Shown here: in pieces, positions 22,869 through 28,074 of the stretch
Layout: every line of letters begins with the position of its first letter
Numbering within the stretch: position 1 is the stretch's first letter
Made by a program: the position numbers and the translations under genes
The notes under the pieces: model-generated
Told to the model about the DNA's origin: nothing
Database searches by the model: none
Seen by the model: the letters and a program-made list of their open reading frames with translations, nothing else
From: Streptomyces sp. NRRL S-350
GTDB lineage: Bacteria; Actinomycetota; Actinomycetes; Streptomycetales; Streptomycetaceae
Assembly (NCBI RefSeq): GCF_000719705.1
Contig: NZ_JOHO01000071.1
Location: 1-28,074 of the forward strand
Length of the DNA stretch: 28,074 bases
Reading direction: 5' to 3'

Positions 22869-23612
22869 TCAGATCAGGCCGCGCCGCATGGCGTACCCCA
22901 CCGCGTGCGCCCGGTTGCGCAGGCCCAGCCGCGTGGTGATCTCGTGCAGCACGTTCTTGACGGTGCGTTCCGAGTAGGAGGTCTTCGCGGCGATCTCGCT
23001 CGTGTCGAAGCCCTCGGCGACCAGCCGGAGCATCTCCGCTTCCCGGGCCGTCAGGGTCGACAGGGTCAGCCCCCGCCCGTCGAGCATGGTGCGCTGGAGG
23101 ATGCCGATCCGGTCGAGCAGTTCGCCGAGGAGGTCCCCGGGCATCACGCCCTCACCGTTGGCCAGGGCGGTGATGAGGTGCACCAGTCGGTCCTGGTCCG
23201 CTTCCGAGCGGCGCAGCACGGCGGCGACCCCGCATTCGACGATCGTCTGCAGCCCACCGGCCTCGAAATGACCCACCACCAGGCCTATGCGGCCCGAGGT
23301 GGCGAGTCGTAGCCGGCGCAGGTGCTCGGCCACGGCCTCGGTGAGGGCGTCGACCACCAGCAGGGAGACGTCCGCCTTGGCCGCGTCGCTCTCGCTCAGC
23401 AGTTCCACCTCGGGCCGCTGGCGCAACTGCTGGACCACACCGGTCTGGAGGATGAGGTCCTCGGCGTACACGGCCACGCGCACCTGCGCCGGCTTGCCGC
23501 GCATCTGGGCGGGGACGACCGGCCCGGACCGCCGCGCACTGCCGGACGGCGGTGTCATCACGGTCCGCCGGGTGGTGACGGCTTCCTCGCGGGATGTATC
23601 GGTCGGCGTCAT
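22869..23612 (-). CDS. LuxR/NarL-type response regulator with degenerate receiver
   Basis: 247 aa from the ATG at 23612 (GGAG eight bases upstream). Residues about 1-40 are a Ser/Thr/Arg-rich tail. A receiver-like domain (about 43-155) follows, with YAED replacing the usual acidic pair, VVDAL at the phospho-Asp position, and Arg instead of the conserved Lys (VAAVLRR). The C-terminal LuxR helix-turn-helix (about 180-247) is clear: LTAREAEMLRLVAEGFDTSE, then IAAKTSYSERTVKNVLHEI. It heads the CIS locus and is divergent from the plus-strand membrane-protein gene, so it is a natural candidate regulator of both. No histidine kinase gene is visible, and the Lys-to-Arg change suggests signalling without classical phosphorylation. 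Confidence 0.9.
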   Translation of the reverse strand: MTPTDTSREEAVTTRRTVMTPPSGSARRSGPVVPAQMRGKPAQVRVAVYAEDLILQTGVVQQLRQRPEVELLSESDAAKADVSLLVVDALTEAVAEHLRRLRLATSGRIGLVVGHFEAGGLQTIVECGVAAVLRRSEADQDRLVHLITALANGEGVMPGDLLGELLDRIGILQRTMLDGRGLTLSTLTAREAEMLRLVAEGFDTSEIAAKTSYSERTVKNVLHEITTRLGLRNRAHAVGYAMRRGLI

Positions 23613-23748
23613 CGCACTACTCCATTCTCCAGGGACCTGCGGTGGTGACGGGCCGACCGCCGAGGGGCGGAGCCGGCCGTGGGCGTGGGCGGTACGTGCG
23701 CCCGGGCCGCGGGGTGCGCCGCGACGGCACCGGGCAGGGCCGGTCTGT

Positions 23749-23788
23749 CCGTGCGGGCAAGGGGTGTGCCCACGGCTTGCCCGCACGG
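23749..23788. promoter_or_regulatory. Perfect 13-base inverted repeat in the divergent upstream region
   Basis: Arms CCGTGCGGGCAAG (23749-23761) and CTTGCCCGCACGG (23776-23788) enclose 14 bases that themselves contain GGG-TGTG-CCC. It lies between the LuxR gene (start 23612, minus) and the plus-strand membrane-protein gene (start 23828), 40 bases from the latter. It is a candidate operator for the divergent pair; a structured 5' RNA is less likely because it lies so close to a leaderless-looking start. Confidence 0.55.
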
Positions 23789-23827
23789 CCCTCTCCTCGG
23801 AGCGTCTCTCGGCCCTACCGTCACGCT

Positions 23828-25315
23828 ATGACCACATCCGCCGAACTCGGCCTGCCCGCACTGACGGTGGCGCCCGGTGGCGTGGCCACCACGACCCTGA
23901 CGGTGCGCAACGACCTCGACATCGTCGAGGCGTACTCGTTCGAGGTGGTCGGCGACTGTGCCGCGTGGACGACGGTCGAGCCGACCCGGGTCTCCCTCTA
24001 TCCGGGGACGTCCGAAACGGTGACGGTCCGTCTGGCTCCGCCCCGTTCGCCGGCCTCGCGGGCCGGGGACTTCCCGCTCGGCATCCGGGTACTTCCCGCC
24101 GAGCACCCCGAGCTGGTGACGGTCCCGGAGGCCACCGTCACCGTGACGCCGTTCCACGAGCTCCAGGCCGCCCTCGCGCCGCGCCGCCGCCGCGGCTGGC
24201 TGCGCGGACGCTACCGGACGTCGGTGCGCAACCTGGGGAACGCCCCGGGCACCGTCGCCCTCACCCCCGGTCAGGCCGGCGAGGACCTGCGGTTCCGCAT
24301 CACGCCGGAGCGCCTGCGCCTCGAACCCGGAGAGTCCGGCGAGCTGCGGGTGCAGGCGCGCGCCCGCAAGCTGATCTGGTTCGGCAAGCAGGCGTCCTGG
24401 CCGTTCGAGGTCACGGTGGGCCCGGAGGAGGCCGCGGCCGACAAGGACGGGGCCGGCAAGGGTTCGGGTGGCAACGGCACCGCCGGCAAGGGCGCGGACG
24501 GAAAGGCCGCGGCCGCTACGGGCCGCGCGGGCACCCCGGGCGACGCCGCCACGGTGCCGACGGCCACGACCGCCCGGACGGCCACCCTCGACCCCACCCC
24601 CGCCGCCTCTCCGACGGCCGTCCAACGCACGGTGCTGGACGGCGAGTTCATTCAACTTCCGATCCTCCCTCGGTGGCTGCTCGCCCTGCTGGCGGCACTT
24701 CTCGCATTGCTGCTGGCCTGGTTCGCCCTGGTCCGCCCGGCGGTGCGCAGCTCCGCGAAGCAGGCCGCCGAACAGGCCGTCGCCCAGCAGAGCGCCACCC
24801 CGGCCCCGCCCGCCGGCGCTCCCGCCGAGGGCAATCCGACGGCCCCGGCCGGCGGAGGCGCCGGCGGCCAGGCCAAGCCGGGCGCCGGCCAGGCGAGCGC
24901 CGGTGCCGGCAGCCGCAACTCGGGGCCGGGCCAGGCGGTGCCGGGCACCGGCCAGCAGAGCTCCGCCACGATCGACGTGCAGACGGCGAACGGTGCTGCT
25001 GCGACGGGCAGTTACGTGGTGCCGCACGGCAAGGTCTTCGACATCACCGACCTCGTGGTCGCCAACTTCCAGGGCGACCAGGGGCTGGTGACCATCACGG
25101 CCGGCAACAAGACGATCACCACGATCGCCTTGGAGACCTTCCGCAACCAGGACTACCACTGGGTGACTCCCATCCAGGTTTCCGAGGACCAGGCAGTGAC
25201 GGCGAACGTGACCTGCGAGTCGCCGGGCACCCCGGCCTCGGGCAAGCAGGCGGGCACGTGCCACGAACTCCTCAACATCAGCGGCGCGCTGAGTGATCTC
25301 AGGCAGGGCAACTGA
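23828..25315 (+). CDS. Single-pass membrane protein with Ig-like modules and C-terminal beta domain
   Basis: 495 aa. No signal peptide is present. The N-terminal half has two Ig-like modules (about 1-105, with TLTVRNDLDIVEAYSFEVVG, and 110-200, with SVRNLGNAPGTVALTPG). A Gly/Ala/Lys/Thr-rich linker follows. One membrane helix (about 281-303, RWLLALLAALLALLLAWFAL) precedes a Gln/Ala/Gly/Pro linker and a C-terminal beta domain (about 378-495) with two Cys. The likely topology is N-in, C-out, although basic residues occur on both sides. Similar streptomycete proteins are often labelled hydrolytic protein, but I see no hydrolase motif. No ribosome site precedes the ATG; TACCGT at 23816-23821 could be a -10 box giving a leaderless message. 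It is divergent from the LuxR gene and probably belongs to the CIS locus. Confidence 0.8.
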   Translation: MTTSAELGLPALTVAPGGVATTTLTVRNDLDIVEAYSFEVVGDCAAWTTVEPTRVSLYPGTSETVTVRLAPPRSPASRAGDFPLGIRVLPAEHPELVTVPEATVTVTPFHELQAALAPRRRRGWLRGRYRTSVRNLGNAPGTVALTPGQAGEDLRFRITPERLRLEPGESGELRVQARARKLIWFGKQASWPFEVTVGPEEAAADKDGAGKGSGGNGTAGKGADGKAAAATGRAGTPGDAATVPTATTARTATLDPTPAASPTAVQRTVLDGEFIQLPILPRWLLALLAALLALLLAWFALVRPAVRSSAKQAAEQAVAQQSATPAPPAGAPAEGNPTAPAGGGAGGQAKPGAGQASAGAGSRNSGPGQAVPGTGQQSSATIDVQTANGAAATGSYVVPHGKVFDITDLVVANFQGDQGLVTITAGNKTITTIALETFRNQDYHWVTPIQVSEDQAVTANVTCESPGTPASGKQAGTCHELLNISGALSDLRQGN

Positions 25316-25344
25316 ATCGATGTCAGGGTGACCTTCCCTCCCCT

Positions 25345-25375
25345 GGCAGCCGGACCGGACGGTACGCCGGCTGCC
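25345..25375 (+). terminator. Candidate terminator after the plus-strand membrane-protein gene
   Basis: Perfect 9-base arms GGCAGCCGG (25345-25353) and CCGGCTGCC (25367-25375) with a 13-base loop, beginning 30 bases after the stop codon. There is no T-tract. Position and stem strength suggest termination. Confidence 0.55.
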
Positions 25376-25634
25376 CCGAACAATGGTGACGAGCCCCTTC
25401 CCGGCCTGCTCGCCCCCGCGATCTCCCCCTCCGGTATCTCCTCCCGCAGCACGTGACCATGTCAATACCCGACAGTAACCACGAGCGGTTCGGACACCCA
25501 CCGACAATACGGCCAGACCGCATCAGCTCGGACGGGGCACCCCCCTCGGGGCAACCGGACCTGCCCTCAGGGGCACCCGGTCCGTCCCTCACGGTCAGTC
25601 GACCCTACCCCCGCAGACGGTGAAGTCTGCCCCC

Positions 25635-25673
25635 GGCGCCACTGCCTGACGCTACGCCGTCAGCAGTGGCGCC
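25635..25673. repeat. Long inverted repeat (hairpin) in the intergenic region
   Basis: GGCGCCACTGCCTGAC (25635-25650) pairs with GTCAGCAGTGGCGCC (25659-25673), leaving one bulged C and an 8-base loop. The stem is about 15 bp and is one of the strongest in the window. There is no T-tract on either side. It could be a terminator, a small-RNA structure or a protein-binding site. Confidence 0.6.
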
Positions 25674-25921
25674 GCGTCGTTCCCCCACGGCAGGCGCCGT
25701 CGGAGCCTCAGGCGCACCGCCCCCGCCACCTGGAGAAAAGAACGCGATCGCCACAGTCGACCGCAACCGAGTCGGCGAGCCGACCGCAGCCCCCCGGGAG
25801 GCAAACGGCACCTCCGGGCAGGGCGGACTGCCCCTCCGGCGCCCCCTCGGGACCCCACCGCCTCCTCGTCGACACACCGGGTGTGACGGCCGCCTCAACG
25901 GCAGCTCGACAGGCATCCGAC

Positions 25922-25941
25922 GGAACGTCACGGAACGTCAC
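25922..25941. repeat. 10-bp tandem direct repeat upstream of the SPFH promoter
   Basis: GGAACGTCAC is repeated twice without spacing (25922-25931 and 25932-25941), followed by GTCGACG. The second copy ends 35 bases upstream of the predicted -35 box, so an activator site is possible. Confidence 0.6.
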
Positions 25942-25976
25942 GTCGACGGCGTCGCGACCCATCCCTTTTCGTCACC

Positions 25977-26006
25977 TTGACGGTATTGGTCGAGCAGTCT
26001 TATCGT
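25977..26006 (+). promoter_or_regulatory. HrdB-type promoter of the SPFH operon
   Basis: TTGACG (25977-25982) and TATCGT (26001-26006) are separated by 18 bases, fitting the streptomycete vegetative consensus (TTGACN and TANNNT). The -10 box ends 26 bases upstream of the ATG at 26033, leaving a short leader that contains the ribosome site. Confidence 0.7.
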
Positions 26007-26032
26007 CTCCATGACGAAAAGAGGTGCCCTCC

Positions 26033-27064
26033 ATGGCCGACATCACCAGACGATTCGGACTCCGCCACCTGCGCGCCGTCCCCACCGCCCACATCCGCCA
26101 CCTCGACCGCGGCAAAGTCGCCCACGACGGCACCGGCCTGGCGTTCTGGTTCCGCCCGCTCACCGCCGCGCTCTCCGAGGTGCCGGTGGACGACCGCGAG
26201 TTGGCCATGCTCTTCCACGCCCGCACCGCCGACTTCCAGGACGTCACCGTGCAGGCGACGCTCACCTACCGGATCACCGAACCCGCCGTCGCGGCGAGCC
26301 GGGTGGACTTCGGCATCGACCCCGACACCGGCGCCTGGCGAGCCGCCCCGCTCGACCAGCTCGCCTCCCTCCTCACCGAGACCGCCCAGCAGCACGCGCT
26401 CGGCCTGCTCGCCCGGATCCCGCTCGCCACCGCCCTGGTCGACGGCGTCAGCACCGTCCGGGAGCGGATGGCGACCGGGCTCGCCGCCGAACCACGGATC
26501 TCCGAGACCGGACTCGCGGTGATCGCCGTCCGGGTCATCGCCCTGCGCCCCGAACCCGACGTGGAGCGGGCGTTGCGCACCCCTGCCCGTGAGCTGGTCC
26601 AGCAGGAGGCCGACCGGGCCACCTTCGAGCGGCGCGCCGTCGCCGTCGAGCACGAACGCGGCATCGCCGAGAACGAACTCGCCAACCGGATCGAACTCGC
26701 CCGCCGCGAGGAGCAGTTGCTCGCCCAGCAGGGGGCCAACAGCCGACTCCAGGCGGAAGAGGAAGCAGTCGCCGACCGGGTCCGCACCAACGCCGAGGCC
26801 GAGCGCCGGACCAGGCTCGCCACCGCCGAAGCGGATGCCGCCCGCTCCCTCGGCGAAGCCCGCGCCGCCGCCGAGGCCGCGTGGCTCAGCGCCCACCAGC
26901 AGGCCGACCCGGCCGTCCTGCAGGCGCTCGCCCTCATGCGGCTGGCCGAGCACCTGCCGCGGATCGACAGCATCACCCTCACGCCGGACGTGCTGACCGG
27001 GCTGCTCGCGAAGCTCGGCACCCCGACCGGCGGGACCAGCGGGACCAGCGGGACCAGCAGATGA
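26033..27064 (+). CDS. SPFH/band-7 domain protein
   Basis: 343 aa from the ATG at 26033 (AGAGG 8 bases upstream); a GTG at 26024 would add three residues. The SPFH/prohibitin-type domain spans about residues 10-180 (AFWFRPLTAALSEVPVDDRE, VTVQATLTYRITEP, ISETGLAVIAVRVIALRPEP). A charged helical region at about 185-290 (EADRATFERRAVAVEHERG, ELARREEQLLAQQGANSRL) should form a coiled coil. There is no obvious membrane helix, so association with membranes would be peripheral or through oligomerisation. The C-terminus ends in a threefold Gly-Thr-Ser repeat. It overlaps the NAD-kinase-like gene by four bases (ATGA). Function in streptomycetes is not established. Confidence 0.9.
   Translation: MADITRRFGLRHLRAVPTAHIRHLDRGKVAHDGTGLAFWFRPLTAALSEVPVDDRELAMLFHARTADFQDVTVQATLTYRITEPAVAASRVDFGIDPDTGAWRAAPLDQLASLLTETAQQHALGLLARIPLATALVDGVSTVRERMATGLAAEPRISETGLAVIAVRVIALRPEPDVERALRTPARELVQQEADRATFERRAVAVEHERGIAENELANRIELARREEQLLAQQGANSRLQAEEEAVADRVRTNAEAERRTRLATAEADAARSLGEARAAAEAAWLSAHQQADPAVLQALALMRLAEHLPRIDSITLTPDVLTGLLAKLGTPTGGTSGTSGTSR
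27031..27060. repeat. 9-bp tandem repeat (3 copies) at the end of the SPFH gene
   Basis: Three copies of a 9-base unit of the form GGGACCAGC encode Gly-Thr-Ser three times at the C-terminus of the SPFH protein. Being a multiple of three, the array can change length without a frameshift. Confidence 0.85.
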
Positions 27065-27960
27065 GCCTCGCCCCGCGGGCCGTCCTGGTCCACCGCCGCA
27101 CCGAGTACGAGGAGTTGCTCGCCCACCACGGCACACCCGGGCAGGCCGCCTTCTTCCTGTCCACCCGCGGCCGCTCGGTCGACGAGGTGGAACAGCGCCA
27201 CCGACGCCAGGCCGCGGCCCTGGCCCGAGCCGCGGCCGCTGTCCCGCTGGACTGGCGCCGCACCCGGGTCGAACGAGCCGACCTGCCCCGGTTCGCGTTC
27301 GAGCCGGAGGACGTGGTCGTCGTGGTCGGCCAGGACGGCCTGGTCGCCAACGCGGCCAAGTACCTCGACGGCCAGCCGGTGATCGGCATCGACGCCGACC
27401 CGGGCCACAACCCCGGCGTCCTGGTCCGGCATCCCGCCCCGGCGCTCGCCGCCCTGCTGCCGGCCGCCGTCACCCCCAGCGCGGCCCGGCACGTCGAGGA
27501 ACGCACCATGGTCGAGGCCGTCGCGGACGACACCCAACGGCTGCTGGCACTCAACGAGGTGTACGTCGGCCAACCCGGGCACCAAACCGCGCGCTACCGG
27601 GTCGCGGTGGACGACGAGGAACCAGAACGGCAGGCATCGTCGGGCGTCCTCATCGGCACCGGGACCGGCGCCACCGGCTGGTGCCGCTCCGCCTGGCTGG
27701 AGCGCGGCGGCCCGGTAGCCCTGCCCGAGGCCGCCGCACCGACCCTCACCTGGTTCGTCCGGGAGGCCTGGCCCTCCCCCACCACCGGCACCAGCCGGAC
27801 GCACGGCGTGCTCGACCACGGCCGCCGGCTGCTGCTGACGGTCGAGTCCGACCGACTCGTCGCCTTCGGCGACGGGATCGAGACGGACGCCCTGGAACTG
27901 ACCTGGGGTCAGAGCATCCGAATCGGCATCGCCAAGACCCGACTACGGCTTCTGACCTAG
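27061..27960 (+). CDS. NAD kinase-like protein (degenerate)
   Basis: 299 aa, start ATG overlapping the SPFH stop (ATGA). The layout is that of ATP-NAD kinase family proteins. A Rossmann-like N-terminal half carries VVVVVGQDGLVANAAKYL (about 86-104) where true NAD kinases have GGDGT. LNEVYVG (about 164-170) corresponds to the family's conserved N-(E/D)-V motif, and GTGTGATGW (about 199-207) replaces the usual TPTGSTAY. The C-terminal half is the beta-sandwich region (LLLTVESDRLVAFGDGIETD). The altered glycine motif leaves catalysis uncertain: it may bind NAD or phosphate ligands without being a housekeeping kinase. It is co-transcribed with the SPFH gene and ends 22 bases before the terminator. 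Confidence 0.8.
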   Translation: MSLAPRAVLVHRRTEYEELLAHHGTPGQAAFFLSTRGRSVDEVEQRHRRQAAALARAAAAVPLDWRRTRVERADLPRFAFEPEDVVVVVGQDGLVANAAKYLDGQPVIGIDADPGHNPGVLVRHPAPALAALLPAAVTPSAARHVEERTMVEAVADDTQRLLALNEVYVGQPGHQTARYRVAVDDEEPERQASSGVLIGTGTGATGWCRSAWLERGGPVALPEAAAPTLTWFVREAWPSPTTGTSRTHGVLDHGRRLLLTVESDRLVAFGDGIETDALELTWGQSIRIGIAKTRLRLLT

Positions 27961-27982
27961 GCCGGCCGAACCCCGAAACGCA

Positions 27983-28016
27983 AAAAGACCCCCTCCCGGC
28001 CGGGAGGGGGTCTTTT
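27983..28016. terminator. Palindromic bidirectional terminator between the NAD-kinase-like gene and 5S rRNA
   Basis: Perfect 17-base arms (27983-27999 and 28000-28016) begin with AAAA and end with TTTT, so the stem is followed by a T-tract on both strands. It lies 22 bases after the plus-strand stop and about 10 bases beyond the 5S 3' end on the minus strand. It should terminate both converging units. Confidence 0.92.
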
Positions 28017-28026
28017 CGGAATGATT

Positions 28027-28074
28027 GTTCGGCGGCGTCCTACTCTCCCACAGGGTCCCCCCTGCAGTACCATC
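28027..28074 (-). rRNA. rrf: 5S ribosomal RNA, 3' part (gene continues beyond the window)
   Basis: Read on the minus strand, the end of the window gives GATGGTACTGCAGGGGGG, then ACCCTGTGGGAGAGTAGG and ACGCCGCCGAAC, the characteristic 3' third of actinobacterial 5S rRNA. The mature 3' end is placed at about 28027, by comparison with the usual ending. The rest of the rRNA operon (23S, 16S) should lie beyond the right edge. Confidence 0.93.

Larger units (their letters stand above)
25316..26032. other. Long non-coding interval with hairpins and short repeats
   Basis: About 717 bases separate the membrane-protein gene and the SPFH operon. Short open frames occur on both strands, but none has a convincing start or composition. 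Recognisable items are the terminator hairpin at 25345, a strong hairpin at 25635-25673, a 10-base tandem repeat at 25922-25941 and a promoter at 25977-26006. The remainder shows nothing I can name. Confidence 0.6.

Overview
The window is very GC-rich, uses GTG/TTG starts and GTGA/ATGA overlaps, and reads as chromosomal DNA of a streptomycete (Streptomyces, Kitasatospora or a close relative). Nearly all of its centre (about 1.7-25.3 kb) is one phage-tail-like contractile injection system (eCIS) locus of the streptomycete type. Reading on the minus strand, from high to low coordinates, the order is: a LuxR-type regulator (22869-23612); a secreted PD40 beta-propeller/Ig-like protein (19392-22649); the DUF4255 tube terminator (18685-19395); an AAA+ ATPase (16376-18688); the sheath (14600-16141); the tube (14117-14557); two small genes that look like the E/E' tail-assembly chaperone pair of P2-type phages (13614-14120 and 13459-13617); a giant Pro/Ala/Gly-rich protein in the tape-measure position (9638-13462); a second tube protein (9137-9562); a LysM hub protein (8340-9062); the VgrG-like spike (6565-8343); a PAAR-like tip (6171-6482); a gp25-like wedge (5714-6136); a baseplate J protein (3753-5714); a tail-protein-I-like wedge protein (3073-3756); and a zinc-ribbon single-pass membrane protein with a C-terminal beta domain (1717-3069). 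Many neighbours overlap by 1-4 bases, so they are probably translationally coupled. No tail-fibre gene is visible, which fits particles that act from inside the producing cell.

Left flank: 1-442 carries no gene, but holds a strong terminator (323-366) for a secreted sphingomyelinase D/phospholipase D-like enzyme (443-1432). Three 11-base direct repeats that resemble a PHO box lie in front of that enzyme gene. It points the same way as the CIS operon but appears to be a separate transcription unit.

Right flank: divergent from the LuxR gene is a plus-strand gene (23828-25315) for a second single-pass membrane protein, with Ig-like modules before the membrane segment and a beta domain after it. 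A perfect 13-base inverted repeat sits in the shared upstream region. After about 0.7 kb of non-coding DNA comes a two-gene plus-strand operon (SPFH/band-7 protein and a degenerate NAD-kinase-like protein) with a recognisable promoter. It converges on the 3' end of a 5S rRNA gene on the minus strand, and a palindromic, probably bidirectional terminator lies between them.

How the parts may fit (inference): the chaperone pair and giant protein set up and measure the tube, the tube and sheath polymerise on the spike/PAAR/gp25/J/tail-I baseplate, DUF4255 caps the tube and the AAA+ ATPase assists. The zinc-ribbon membrane protein would link the cytoplasmic particle to the membrane. The propeller protein and the plus-strand membrane protein may provide envelope contacts. 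The most notable unexplained signals are a roughly 60-bp element repeated in front of both the propeller gene and the sheath gene, the P2-like E/E'/T arrangement with a non-coiled repeat-rich tape-measure candidate, and an expanded acidic repeat inserted in the tail-I protein.
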